A stretch of 64,000 nt of DNA, from assembly GCF_001983935.1 (NCBI RefSeq), contig NZ_CP017641.1, forward strand, positions 6,729,001 to 6,793,000, given 5' to 3'. The position numbers and the translations under genes were made by a program. The stretch is from Fuerstiella marisgermanici. Lineage in GTDB: Bacteria > Planctomycetota > Planctomycetia > Planctomycetales > Planctomycetaceae. Shown here in pieces: positions 45,445-54,073 of this stretch. Each line of letters begins with the position of its first letter. Position 1 is the stretch's first letter. A model generated the notes under the pieces. The model made no database searches. It saw nothing but the letters and a program-made list of their open reading frames with translations, and was not told the DNA's origin.

Positions 45445-46407
45445 ATGAACTCTGCCGTTCTTCGCCCTAAGATGCACAGACGTCGCGGGTTCACGATCAT
45501 TGAACTTGTCGTCGTGATCTCCGTTATTGCTGTGCTGGTTTCGTTGTTGGTTCCCGCCGTGCAGCAGGCTCGTGAATCATCGCGGCGGACGAAGTGCCAG
45601 AACAATCTCAGGCAGGTCGGCATCGCCATTCACGGCTTTCATGGCACCCGTAAGTTTCTTCCGCCGTCGCGGAACTATGATCATTTCACGACCTGGGCGT
45701 TTCTGATCCTGCCGCACCTGGAACAGTTCAACCTGTTCGAATCGTGGGACCCGGAGTTGAAGTATTACTATCAGCCGGATGAAGCTCGGCTAACAAACGT
45801 GCCGATGTACTTGTGCCCGTCGCGACGTACCGGCCCGATTCTCAGCACGCAATACGACGATATTCAGTCTCCGTATGAAACCAGCCCGCACGTGCCGGGC
45901 GTCGTCAGCGATTACGCCTGTTCCGCGGGCTACGGGCCGCCAGGCGTGTGGAACTGGGTCACGTCGAACGGAGCCATGATCATGGGCAAGGCGACGACGG
46001 ATCCGCCCACCGTGCCCGACGGAAACTTCGCTCCGCCGAATGCACGACTTAAGACATGGACAAGTCGCACGCGCTTGAGGAATCTTAAAGACGGAACGTC
46101 CAATACTATTTTGGTGGGCGAAAAACACGTCCGCCCATCGCGCTACGGGATCGCTCACGAAGACGGAAGCATTTACAACGGCGACCATCCCGGCAGTTTT
46201 TCACGCTGCGGAGGACCGGGCTATCCGATCGCGAGAACTCCCACGTCGCGCTTCAACAACAACTTCGGCAGCAGCCATCTGGGGGTCTGCAATTTTCTGT
46301 TCGCCGATGGCGCGGCGACATCGATCAACGTAGAAGTCTCGACGGATGTCCTGGGCCGTTTGACGGCACGCAACGATGGCAAAGTCGTCACGCGAGATTC
46401 TTACTGA
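45445..46407 (+). CDS. DUF1559 protein with type IV prepilin-like N-terminus
   Basis: The ATG at 45445 follows AAGGGGA. The 320-residue product has a prepilin-type leader: a basic RPKMHRRRG, then [20 protein letters not shown], with cleavage expected after the Gly and Glu at position 5 of the mature protein. A conserved [20 protein letters not shown] helix follows, which leads to the DUF1559 domain ([13 protein letters not shown], then [20 protein letters not shown]). This is a large planctomycete family of pseudopilin-like proteins of unknown assembly. It is paired with the small lipoprotein gene 55 bases downstream, as is common. Confidence 0.92.
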   Translation: MNSAVLRPKMHRRRGFTIIELVVVISVIAVLVSLLVPAVQQARESSRRTKCQNNLRQVGIAIHGFHGTRKFLPPSRNYDHFTTWAFLILPHLEQFNLFESWDPELKYYYQPDEARLTNVPMYLCPSRRTGPILSTQYDDIQSPYETSPHVPGVVSDYACSAGYGPPGVWNWVTSNGAMIMGKATTDPPTVPDGNFAPPNARLKTWTSRTRLRNLKDGTSNTILVGEKHVRPSRYGIAHEDGSIYNGDHPGSFSRCGGPGYPIARTPTSRFNNNFGSSHLGVCNFLFADGAATSINVEVSTDVLGRLTARNDGKVVTRDSY

Positions 46408-46462
46408 CGTGGGCAGGGGCCCCGCAACGTATTCAAACGACCGTCTGGAAACCTGATTGCCC

Positions 46463-46918
46463 ATGAACAAGTTTTGTTCAATCCGAAGTCATCTGCGACG
46501 GCTGATCCCGCTGGTGCTGCTGAGCGTGTTGGTCGGGTGTGGCAGTGATCGGCAGATGGCGAAGGTGACGGGAACCGTGAAGTTTCCGGACGGAACGCCG
46601 GTGACGAGCGGTACGGTCGAATTCGAAACAGTCGACCAGAAGCCGCCAGTGACTGCGACGGGAGAAATCAACGAAGCCGGCGAGTTTAAGCTTGGCACAT
46701 GGATGCCTGATGACGGTGTGCTGATTGGAAAGCATCGAGCGGTCGTGGTGGCTGATTTCGAAATCGGCACCGGAGCTGAGCGACCGAATCTCATTCCTCA
46801 GTCCAAGGTCCACAGCAAGTACCGCGAATTCGAAACTTCAGGACTCGAATTCACGATCGAAGAAGATGACATGGACCTTCAAATCGTGGTCGATCCCGCT
46901 CAGCTCGCAAATAAGTAG
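46463..46918 (+). CDS. Small lipoprotein with transthyretin/carboxypeptidase-regulatory-like fold
   Basis: I use the ATG at 46463; a TTG two codons earlier is possible. The 151-residue protein has a lipoprotein leader with basic RSHLRRLIPL and lipobox VLVGC. The mature part opens VTGTVKFPDGTPVTSGTVEF and later has GEFKLGTW, the pattern of a carboxypeptidase-regulatory-like (transthyretin-like) beta sandwich. Such small lipoproteins often follow DUF1559 genes in planctomycetes, and the two likely work at the same site on the cell surface. The partner and ligand are unknown. Confidence 0.85.
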   Translation: MNKFCSIRSHLRRLIPLVLLSVLVGCGSDRQMAKVTGTVKFPDGTPVTSGTVEFETVDQKPPVTATGEINEAGEFKLGTWMPDDGVLIGKHRAVVVADFEIGTGAERPNLIPQSKVHSKYREFETSGLEFTIEEDDMDLQIVVDPAQLANK

Positions 46919-47002
46919 CGACGAAGGTTTAGATGAGAAACCGCGTGCTCGCACGTTGGCATTCGTACCCTTGGGCGATTCATCCTAGCTGAAAGGACCT
47001 AC

Positions 47003-48286
47003 CTATGCCACGTCCAGCCCGGTCAGAGTTCCGGTGCTCATACCAAAGCGATCCGTTTCAACGCCGAATTGCTGCAGCATCGAAACAAACAGGTTGCTGA
47101 GCGGAATTCGCTTGCGAGAGTCTTCAGGGAATTGCTTGAGTTCGCCATGCCGGAATCCGCCGCCGGCGAGGATCAATGGCAGGTCGCTGTTTGTGTGAGA
47201 GTTCGCGTTGCCCATGCCGCTGCCGAGCAACACCATTGTGCTGTCGAGCAAACTGCCGTCGCTGCCTGGTTCTCGAAGTGACTTTAGCTTCTGAATAAAC
47301 CGTGCGTACTGTTCGGTTTGATAGCGTTCGACCTGTACGAGTAGATCGAGGTTCTCTTTCAGCTTGCCGTGGTGGGAAAGTGAGTGGTACCCCTTTTGAA
47401 TTCCCAGGTCTCTGATTGCAAAGCTGCCGCCGATTTCCAACGTTGCGACGCGAGTCGAATCGGTCTGCAACGCCAGCGCGATGAGGTCATAAATCAGGGG
47501 AAGGTCTTTTGTCAGTCCCTGATTCTGCGGCTGGTCGAGATCGACCGAAGGTTTGGGGACGTTCTGCCACTGGCGGTCGAGGTTTAACTTTGATTCCACG
47601 TCACGCACCGACGAAAAGTATTCTTCCAGCTTTGCGCCGTCTGCTTTGTTAAGCCGCCGCTTCAGTGATTTTGCATCGCTTAGCACGGAGTCCAGAATCG
47701 AATGCTGCAAAGCGATTCGGTCGACCGCCTTTTTCTTCGCTGCCGGTCCGTCGTCGATGAACAGTGCCTGAAACAATTCGCGGGGACCGGGCACTGGTGG
47801 AACTCGAGTGCCAGTGCGCGTCCAGCTCATCTGACATCCACCATGGACGCCATCGTCTGATCCAATCGCTAGTGAGGGAAATCGCGTTTTCGAACCGACG
47901 AATTCGGCCGCTCGTTGATCAAGGCTGATTCCTCCGTCGGGCATGCTCTTCGCGTCGGCTGATTTCACTCCGGTCAGAAAGGCGTGGATCGCAAAGTGTC
48001 CGCCTTTCAGGCCGTGGTCGAGATGCGACAGAATCGTGAAGTCTTCGCGGTGCGCTGCCAGCGGTTCCAGCAGCGGCGTGATCTCGAAATCGCGACCAGA
48101 TGTCGTTGGCCAAAATGCTTCCGGGTACATTCCAAATTCGTTGCCGATGCATACCATGCGCATCGGCGGCGTCTGTTCCTTCGCCGCAGTAGCGCCTCCT
48201 CGTGCGAGCGATTCCAGCGTCGGGAGCGCGAGCAGCACTCCGGACGACTGCAGAAAGCGACGACGATGTGTTTCAAAGCGGTGCAT
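47003..48286 (-). CDS. DUF1552 protein with Tat-type leader
   Basis: The 427-residue product has a twin-arginine-like leader (HRRRFLQSSGVLLALPTLE, about residues 7-25). The DUF1552 signature GYHSLSHHG (an HxxSHH-type motif) lies in the C-terminal half, with SWTRTGTRVPPVPGPRELFQ and LILAGGGFRHGELKQ elsewhere. DUF1552 genes are usually adjacent to DUF1592-type genes in planctomycetes. Here the likely partner (at 42.3-44.8 kb) is broken and separated by two unrelated genes. It is probably a periplasmic protein. The substrate is not known. Confidence 0.88.
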   Translation of the reverse strand: MHRFETHRRRFLQSSGVLLALPTLESLARGGATAAKEQTPPMRMVCIGNEFGMYPEAFWPTTSGRDFEITPLLEPLAAHREDFTILSHLDHGLKGGHFAIHAFLTGVKSADAKSMPDGGISLDQRAAEFVGSKTRFPSLAIGSDDGVHGGCQMSWTRTGTRVPPVPGPRELFQALFIDDGPAAKKKAVDRIALQHSILDSVLSDAKSLKRRLNKADGAKLEEYFSSVRDVESKLNLDRQWQNVPKPSVDLDQPQNQGLTKDLPLIYDLIALALQTDSTRVATLEIGGSFAIRDLGIQKGYHSLSHHGKLKENLDLLVQVERYQTEQYARFIQKLKSLREPGSDGSLLDSTMVLLGSGMGNANSHTNSDLPLILAGGGFRHGELKQFPEDSRKRIPLSNLFVSMLQQFGVETDRFGMSTGTLTGLDVA

Positions 48287-48456
48287 AGGTGGTTCCTGAA
48301 ACGAACTGCGGCTAACCTGCTTACGATACCGTGGCGTGTCGCGGGCGGAAAGACAAATGAGATCTCGATGGCTGCCTATTCAAAAACTCTGCCTGGCCTG
48401 AAGTCGGACATCACCCCGATTTCCCATTGGAAGACATTCACAGAGGTGACGAACGC

Positions 48457-48993
48457 ATGAGCCAGGAAGAATCGATCGGGTTTCAGATCCTGCGTTCCAT
48501 TCGCCGCATCATCCGACGAACGTCCGAACATTCGCGCAGTGTCGGGCGACATGGCGGAGTCAGTGTGCCTCAAATGCTGTGCATGAAGGCAATCTCTGAG
48601 TTTCCCGACAACGCAGAAGTGACCGTGGCGATGGTCGCCGAAACCGTGCAGCTGTCCGCACCGACGGTGTCACGGATTCTGGACCGCCTGGAAAAAAACG
48701 GCTACGCCCTGCGCGAACGAAAAAGCAGCGACCGTCGTAAGGTCTGCATCTCATTGACCGAAGACGGCTGGAAGCGGATCGAAAACCTGCCCGCTCCGCT
48801 GCATGAACAGTTTCTGCAGCGGCTGGAAACGCTCGATCCGTTGGAACGGCTGGGCCTGCAAAAAGCGCTCGAACGCATCGTGGAGCTGATGGACGCCGAA
48901 GGCATTGATGCGTCGCCGATGCTGACACCGGAGCTGGAAATGGACAACGGCCTTGCGGCTGATCCGCAGAAAGACCAGACGTCGATTGAGTAA
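48457..48993 (+). CDS. MarR-family transcriptional regulator, probable regulator of ectoine genes
   Basis: I start at the ATG at 48457, which follows an AGAGGTGA; the frame extends 10 codons upstream. The 178-residue protein has a MarR winged helix-turn-helix (about residues 50-120): TVAMVAETVQLSAPTVSRILDRLEKNGY, then RRKVCISLTEDG. It converges on ectC, 60 bases away. MarR-type EctR/CosR proteins regulate ectoine genes in other bacteria, so a similar role is inferred from position. A perfect inverted repeat in the ectA promoter region is a candidate site. No such repeat is visible before its own start. Confidence 0.85.
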   Translation: MSQEESIGFQILRSIRRIIRRTSEHSRSVGRHGGVSVPQMLCMKAISEFPDNAEVTVAMVAETVQLSAPTVSRILDRLEKNGYALRERKSSDRRKVCISLTEDGWKRIENLPAPLHEQFLQRLETLDPLERLGLQKALERIVELMDAEGIDASPMLTPELEMDNGLAADPQKDQTSIE

Positions 48994-49016
48994 ATTGCGG
49001 GCTCAACGCCTTGTTT

Positions 49017-49040
49017 GCCCGAACAGCAGGTTGTTCGGGC
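49017..49040. terminator. Hairpin between the convergent marR-like and ectC genes
   Basis: A perfect 9-base stem GCCCGAACA/TGTTCGGGC with a 6-base loop lies in the 60-base gap. There is no long T tract on either strand, so termination strength is uncertain, but the position suits a bidirectional terminator. Confidence 0.55.
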
Positions 49041-49053
49041 TTAGGCGAACGAT

Positions 49054-49446
49054 TTACGAATCCGTCAGCAGTGGATACACGCCGTTTTCGTCATGAGTCT
49101 CCGGTCCTACCAGCGGCGGATTGAAGACGCAGATCATTCGCATCTGCGTGTCAGCAATCAGCAAGTGCTTTTCGTTTTCGCTTAAGGCATACATCGTGCC
49201 TGCTTCGATTTCGTGGACTTCACCGTCGTGGGTGAGATCTTTGATGCGGCCTTTACCTTCGATGCAGTACACCGCTTCCAGGTGGTTCTGGTAGTGGATG
49301 GGCGTTTCGGTGCCAGCGAAGATCAGGGTGTCGTGTAGTGAAAAGCCCATGCCGTCGCCGCTTAACAGGAAGCGGCGGCTGGCCCAGGTGTCGGCTTTCT
49401 GTTCGCGGTCGGTGTCGACCAGGTCGGCTAATTTTCGAATGATCAT
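49054..49446 (-). CDS. ectC: Ectoine synthase
   Basis: The 130-residue protein is a cupin matching EctC over its length: a LADLVDTDREQ start, a FSLHDTLIFAGTETPIHYQN segment, EAVYCIEGKGRI, and a C-terminal NEKHLLIADTQMRMICVFNP stretch. It cyclises N-gamma-acetyl-diaminobutyrate to ectoine, the last step. It is the last gene of the minus-strand order ectA-ectB-ectC, with 49 bases between ectB and ectC. The sequence is slightly diverged near the C-terminus but all core strands are present. Confidence 0.95.
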   Translation of the reverse strand: MIIRKLADLVDTDREQKADTWASRRFLLSGDGMGFSLHDTLIFAGTETPIHYQNHLEAVYCIEGKGRIKDLTHDGEVHEIEAGTMYALSENEKHLLIADTQMRMICVFNPPLVGPETHDENGVYPLLTDS

Positions 49447-49495
49447 TTCTCAGGTCTTCTGGTGTGAGTGTAGGGATTGAAACGGGGTGACAGGT

Positions 49496-50758
49496 CTAAC
49501 CCGCTTCGACAAAATCCTTGCACATCACTTCCTTAACGCTGGCGGCCATGATTTCCAGTCCGCGTGTGAGTTCGTCGTCGGAAATCGTCAGGGGTGGCAG
49601 CGCCTTCAAGACTTCGCCCTTTGGCCCGGCGGTTTCGATAATCAGGCCCTGCTGAAACGCTTTCTTGGAAATTTGCGAAGCGGCTTTCGCGTTTTCAAAC
49701 TGCATTCCCGTGATCATGCCTCGGCCACGCACTTCCGCATCACATTCGGAGGCCAGGTCCAGCATGACGTCTCGAATGCGCTTAGCATCGGTATTCACTT
49801 TGCGGGTCAACCGGTCGTCACTCCAGAACTCTTCCAACGCGGCCGTCGCGGTGACGAATGCCGGGTTGTGTCCTCGAAACGTGCCGTTGTGTTCGCCAGG
49901 ATTGAAGATGTCCAGTTCCGGCTTCATCAACGTCAAAGCCATCGGCAGCCCGTAGCCTGACAACGACTTCGACAGACAGACGATGTCTGGTTCCAGTCCA
50001 TAAGTTTCGAAACTGAAGAACGGTCCCGTTCGTCCACAGCCAACCTGAATGTCGTCAACGATCAACAGCACGTCGTACTGAGCGGCCAGCTGGGCTAATT
50101 GTTGCAGCCATGTGCGAGTTGCGACGTTGACTCCTCCTTCGGCCTGCACCGTTTCCAGAATAAATGCCGCAGGCAGGTCCATTCCGCTGCTGGAATCTTC
50201 CAGAAAGCGTTCCAGGGCACCAATCGTGTCGGCTTCGCTGCCGAGGTAATCGCAGTATGGCATATGGCTGACATTGCCCAGCGGAACGCCCGCGCCAGCT
50301 CGCTTGCCGCTGTTTCCGGTGAGCGCCAGAGCTCCCAAAGTCATGCCATGGAAGCCGTTGGTAAACGATACAACGTTGTGTCGTTGAGTCACTTTTCGTG
50401 CCAGCTTCAACGCGGCTTCGACGGCGTTTGTACCTGTCGGGCCGGTAAACATCATCTTGTAGTCAAAGCCGCGCGGCTTCAGTATGAGTCGGTCGAAGGT
50501 TTCCAGAAACTTCTTCTTAGCTACCGTCGACATGTCCAGTGCGTGGACCACCCCGTCGTTCATGAGGTAGTCGATCAGATGCTGCTTCAAAGCGGGTGGG
50601 TTGTGCCCGTAGTTCAGAACGCCGGCACCCGCAAAGAAGTCGATAAACTCGTCGCCGTGAATGTCGGTCAGAGTCGCTCCGCGAGCTGTCGCGAATGTCG
50701 TTGGGAAATCGCGGCAGTAACCGCGTACGTTGCTTTCGAGGCGTTCGAATGTGTCCAT
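49496..50758 (-). CDS. ectB: Diaminobutyrate-2-oxoglutarate transaminase
   Basis: The 420-residue product is a class III PLP aminotransferase of the EctB type, with full length for the family. The PLP Lys is Lys264 in CLSKSLSG, preceded by VDDIQVGCGRTG with the Asp that holds the cofactor nitrogen. The N-terminus DTFERLESNVRGYCRDFPTT is characteristic of EctB. It makes L-2,4-diaminobutyrate from aspartate semialdehyde, the first committed step. It follows ectA after 166 bases, a larger gap than usual. No aspartokinase gene (ask-ect) accompanies the cluster. Confidence 0.95.
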   Translation of the reverse strand: MDTFERLESNVRGYCRDFPTTFATARGATLTDIHGDEFIDFFAGAGVLNYGHNPPALKQHLIDYLMNDGVVHALDMSTVAKKKFLETFDRLILKPRGFDYKMMFTGPTGTNAVEAALKLARKVTQRHNVVSFTNGFHGMTLGALALTGNSGKRAGAGVPLGNVSHMPYCDYLGSEADTIGALERFLEDSSSGMDLPAAFILETVQAEGGVNVATRTWLQQLAQLAAQYDVLLIVDDIQVGCGRTGPFFSFETYGLEPDIVCLSKSLSGYGLPMALTLMKPELDIFNPGEHNGTFRGHNPAFVTATAALEEFWSDDRLTRKVNTDAKRIRDVMLDLASECDAEVRGRGMITGMQFENAKAASQISKKAFQQGLIIETAGPKGEVLKALPPLTISDDELTRGLEIMAASVKEVMCKDFVEAG

Positions 50759-50924
50759 GGATGTGGTCCTAATGTTCTTCCGTGAAGTGAATAAGAGAAT
50801 CTTGGAAACCCAGGTCGACGGTTGGTTGCTGTCAGAAGCACGCTGGACAGAAAACTGTCGGTTTGGGTGGGCAGGACGGCAGCACGCCGTCGCAAATGTT
50901 CAACGAGAAAGGATGGCACTCCGA

Positions 50925-51467
50925 TCAGAATGCACCGGGATTCATGCAGGACGCCTGTGACAACGGGCCAATCCGGATGACCGGCTCGGCCTCATGATCG
51001 CCAGGCGGGAAGTCTGATTCTGCGAAGCCAGACGCTTCGGTCAGCTGTGTGTCGAAGGTTGTCGCCAACGCCTGGAACAATCGCCGTGAAGCTGTGTTCG
51101 ACGGTGCGATGGTCGCGTCAACATATTCCGGGAACTCATCACCGTTGCAGCGGCGGACAAGATCCGTCAGCAGCCTCAGACCAAGCCCCTGTCCCTGAGC
51201 GGCTGGAGCGACTGCGATTTGCCAAACGAAAAGCACGTGGGGCCGATCCGGAGGACGGTAGCCAATGACGAAGCCAACGACTTCGCCATCCGATTCGGCG
51301 ACAAGACAGGTGCGAGCAAAGTCTCGGCACATCAGCAAATAGAGGTAGCTCGAATTCCGGTCGAGAACGCCGGATTCGTTGACAATTCGCCAGATAGACG
51401 CCGCGTCCTCCACAGACGGCGGGCGTAATCGCAATTGAGATGTCGTGGACACCTTGATGTCTGTCAT
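50925..51467 (-). CDS. ectA: L-2,4-diaminobutyrate acetyltransferase
   Basis: The 180-residue protein is a GNAT enzyme of the EctA type: RLRPPSVEDAASIWRIVNES, then LDRNSSYLYLLMCRDFARTC, the acetyl-CoA loop VAPAAQGQGLGLRLL and IAPSNTASRRLF. It acetylates diaminobutyrate at the gamma amino group. It is first in the ectABC order, starting from an ATG preceded by AAAAGGA. The promoter region between it and the divergent symporter contains a perfect inverted repeat. All three ectoine enzymes are complete, so the pathway from aspartate semialdehyde should work. Confidence 0.95.
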   Translation of the reverse strand: MTDIKVSTTSQLRLRPPSVEDAASIWRIVNESGVLDRNSSYLYLLMCRDFARTCLVAESDGEVVGFVIGYRPPDRPHVLFVWQIAVAPAAQGQGLGLRLLTDLVRRCNGDEFPEYVDATIAPSNTASRRLFQALATTFDTQLTEASGFAESDFPPGDHEAEPVIRIGPLSQASCMNPGAF

Positions 51468-51516
51468 GTTCCTTTTCGCGGACCCTCGCCTTGACGCAGT
51501 AACTGTTTGCGTATGA

Positions 51517-51538
51517 AATAGTTAGCATTGCAACTATT
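51517..51538. promoter_or_regulatory. Inverted repeat in the ectA upstream region, candidate operator
   Basis: AATAGTT and AACTATT are perfect complements separated by 8 bases, about 50-70 bases before the ectA start. On the minus strand a TTGCCA lies 18 bases before a TAACTA, a weak promoter whose -10 overlaps one arm. This is where a MarR-type repressor would bind, but that is an inference from position and symmetry. Confidence 0.5.
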
Positions 51539-51666
51539 GCTGTGGCAAGATTACGCAATTCCTAAGTCACGTCAACCTCCAATCGGTGGATTCTTGATCG
51601 TCGCTTGTTCGCCAGCTGACCTTAAATGTTGATTTGCAAAGGTGTTACGGCACCCCGGAACAATTT

Positions 51667-53133
51667 ATGAATACTGTAGCTGTGAGCTTTTTGGCGTTTC
51701 TGGCCATCTTTGTAGGCATCGGAATCGCGTCCGTCTTAAAGCGAAGAGACACTCCCGACGACTATTTGATTGCAGGGCGAAGCGTGCCTCCTTGGCTGGC
51801 CGCATTGTCGGCCGTGGCCACCAATAACAGTGGATTCATGTTTATCGGGCAGATCGCGTACGCCTACCGGGTGGGCATCGAGGCCGTGTGGATGATGGTA
51901 GGTTGGGTGGTGGGCGACTTTGTGGCTTGGCTGCTCGTGCATCCCAAAGTGCGTCGTGAATCCGAAAACATCAACGTCAATACGGTTCCCGCACTCATGG
52001 GCACCCGGTCCTATGGGACTCAGCGAGTCGTGACGGTGATGGCGGGGCTGTTGACGTTCATTCTGCTGGGCGTGTACGCGGCCGCTCAGCTTAAGGCGGG
52101 AAGCACGGCCTTGCAGACCTTGTTCGGCTGGGATCCGAAGGTAGGCGTCATCATTGGAGCCGTCATCGTGGTGGTGTATTGCTTTTCCGGCGGAATTCGG
52201 GCGTCTATCTGGACCGACGCCGCTCAATCGATCGTGATGTTGCTTGCGATGGCGACGTTGCTGGTTTTTGCTGGCCGCGAAGTTGGCGGTCCAACGGCCA
52301 TGCTGGCTAATCTGCGTGATCAGGATCCGACGCTCGTGCGTTGGTTTCCGGCCGATCTGAAGTTTGGTTTCGGGATGTATCTGCTGGGCATGGTGTTTGG
52401 CGGATTCGGAGCGATCGGTCAGCCACACATTTTGGTTCGCTTTATGGCCATCCGGTCCGTTGACGAAGTCCGTCGTGCTCGAATGATTTACTTCATGTGG
52501 TTTATCCCATTCTTCATTGGCAGCATCGCGGTCGGATTGTATTCACGAGCGATCATGCCGGACCTGTTGACGATTCCGCTAACCCAGGGCTTGACGGAAT
52601 CTGCAGCCACGGAACTTGCGATGCCGGAACTCGCGAGACGCCTACTACCGGACGTATTGATCGGATTGACGCTGGCTGGCCTGTTTTCTGCCACGATGTC
52701 GACGGCAGATTCTCAGATTCTGGTCTGTTCTGGCGCGATCACTCAGGACATCAATCCTCGGTGGAAGGACTCTTACATCGCCTCTAAACTGGCGACTCTG
52801 GCTGTCGCTGCCCTGGCGTTAAGTATCGCATTGTTCGCAGGGCAGGGCGTGTTCGCTTTGGTGCTGATCGCGTGGTCAGCGCTGGGAGCTGGCCTTGGCC
52901 CGGCTTTGTTGCTGCGACTATTTCACGTGCGTCTGTCGACGCTGACTGTGGTTTTGATGATGACGGCCGGTGTCGGCACCGTTATCGGCTGGACGATGGC
53001 TGGTTACGACGGCGACATCTTCAAACTGTTTCCCGGCATGCTGGCTTCGTTTGCGATGTGGCCTGTTGGCGAGTTTCTTGCAAGAACGATGCAGCAGGCT
53101 GAGCAACCCTCGGCTGCGAGCGAGACTAATTAG
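51667..53133 (+). CDS. putP: Sodium/proline-type SSS symporter
   Basis: I start at the ATG at 51667, where homology begins (MNTVAVSFLAF); the frame opens at 51634. The 488-residue protein has about 12-13 membrane segments and PutP-type features: DDYLIAGRSVPPWLAALSAVA, and GGFGAIGQPHILVRFMAIR, a motif shared by proline/betaine SSS members. It should take up proline or a similar solute with sodium. Divergent location beside ectABC suggests a joint osmotic role. The substrate could also be ectoine or betaine. The upstream gap is shared with ectA. Confidence 0.85.
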   Translation: MNTVAVSFLAFLAIFVGIGIASVLKRRDTPDDYLIAGRSVPPWLAALSAVATNNSGFMFIGQIAYAYRVGIEAVWMMVGWVVGDFVAWLLVHPKVRRESENINVNTVPALMGTRSYGTQRVVTVMAGLLTFILLGVYAAAQLKAGSTALQTLFGWDPKVGVIIGAVIVVVYCFSGGIRASIWTDAAQSIVMLLAMATLLVFAGREVGGPTAMLANLRDQDPTLVRWFPADLKFGFGMYLLGMVFGGFGAIGQPHILVRFMAIRSVDEVRRARMIYFMWFIPFFIGSIAVGLYSRAIMPDLLTIPLTQGLTESAATELAMPELARRLLPDVLIGLTLAGLFSATMSTADSQILVCSGAITQDINPRWKDSYIASKLATLAVAALALSIALFAGQGVFALVLIAWSALGAGLGPALLLRLFHVRLSTLTVVLMMTAGVGTVIGWTMAGYDGDIFKLFPGMLASFAMWPVGEFLARTMQQAEQPSAASETN

Positions 53134-53142
53134 AATCCCTCC

Positions 53143-53754
53143 ATGTCCGAATTCCTTTCTTCGTTCGCCTTGTTATTTGTCCTGTTAAACCCTTTTCTGG
53201 TAATCATTTACCTCGTCGACGTGGTGGAAAAGCTGGAGCGCTCGAACTTCAATCGAGTGCTCTGGCGAGCTGGATTGATCGCCGGAGTCGTGTTCTGCAG
53301 TTTTGGTGTACTGGGTGACGCGATCTTCTCGAATATCGTGCCGGCTCAGTTTGCTTCGTTTCAGATATTTGGCGGTGTCGTTTTTCTGCTGATCGGCGTG
53401 CAGTTCGTTTTCCGTGGCCCAACCGCCATTGAATTGCTGCGAGGTGAATCCGAACACCTTGCCGGAGCCATAGCGATGCCCGTGTTGATCGGGCCTGGCA
53501 CAATTAGCGCGAGCGTCATCGTTGGCGAACGGCATGACCCTTTGACCGCGTGTGCTGCGATTTTTGCGGCAGTGGCGGCGTCTGTGGCGCTGATGCTGGT
53601 CCTCAAGTTCGCTCACGACTACGTGCGTCCCCGTAATGCGGCATTGATCGACCGCTATATCGAAATCACGGGCCGAGTGGCGTCGCTGTACGTGGGAACT
53701 GTGTCTGTAGAAATGATCATGCAGGGCGTGCGATCATGGGCTGAGCTGTTCTAA
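53143..53754 (+). CDS. MarC-family membrane protein
   Basis: The 203-residue product has six membrane segments and the MarC/UPF0056 pattern: an N-terminal LLFVLLNPFLVIIYLVDV, then a central AGAIAMPVLIGPGTISASVIVG with the conserved P-x-GPG turn. It starts 9 bases after the symporter stop, so the two are co-transcribed. MarC proteins were once linked to antibiotic resistance, and their transport role is not settled. Confidence 0.88.
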   Translation: MSEFLSSFALLFVLLNPFLVIIYLVDVVEKLERSNFNRVLWRAGLIAGVVFCSFGVLGDAIFSNIVPAQFASFQIFGGVVFLLIGVQFVFRGPTAIELLRGESEHLAGAIAMPVLIGPGTISASVIVGERHDPLTACAAIFAAVAASVALMLVLKFAHDYVRPRNAALIDRYIEITGRVASLYVGTVSVEMIMQGVRSWAELF

Positions 53755-54073
53755 GGCTGACTATCAGCCCCGGCAGAGGCCCGCATCGGCAAAATTTGCC
53801 GGAAGTCGAAAGCGGCAATTCCTGCCGGTTCGGATTTTCGAGTGGCAAAAGCTGCCCAGATGGGCTTTCAGGCTGCGATTTTCAGTCTTTGACGCCGCTG
53901 AAAATGCACAGAACTGCCGGAATACTCTCACGGCGAATCCGCGTAGTCGTCTATACCTACGCCCCAAGGGGACTTCGCACTTTGCGGTCCACTCATGACC
54001 GGTTCGGCCCGCGACTTCGGAAACGGGCCACCTGAATTTGGCAGAATACGGACAAAAGGAATTGTCGCCGAAG
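53755..54073. promoter_or_regulatory. Upstream region of polysaccharide locus with three GGCA-N5-TGCC palindromes
   Basis: This 319-base gap separates marC from the Wza-like gene. Three copies of GGCA-N5-TGCC lie at about 53788-53800, 53814-53826 and 53844-53856, with centres 26 and 30 bases apart. Each is a perfect 4-base arm pair, and the first extends to a 7-base arm pair (CGGCAAA/TTTGCCG). They resemble tandem operators for a dimeric regulator. No -10/-35 pair is clear enough to call. Confidence 0.55.

Noticed and set aside
48287-48456. Second copy of the AATAGTT-N8-AACTATT repeat before the marR-like gene
   Set aside because: I searched this gap by eye and found no copy, so autoregulation by the same site is not supported.
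53843-53857. Sigma-54 promoter at TGGCAAAAGCTGCC
   Set aside because: The GG and GC elements are 8 bases apart instead of the required 10, and the sequence fits the tandem palindrome format better.
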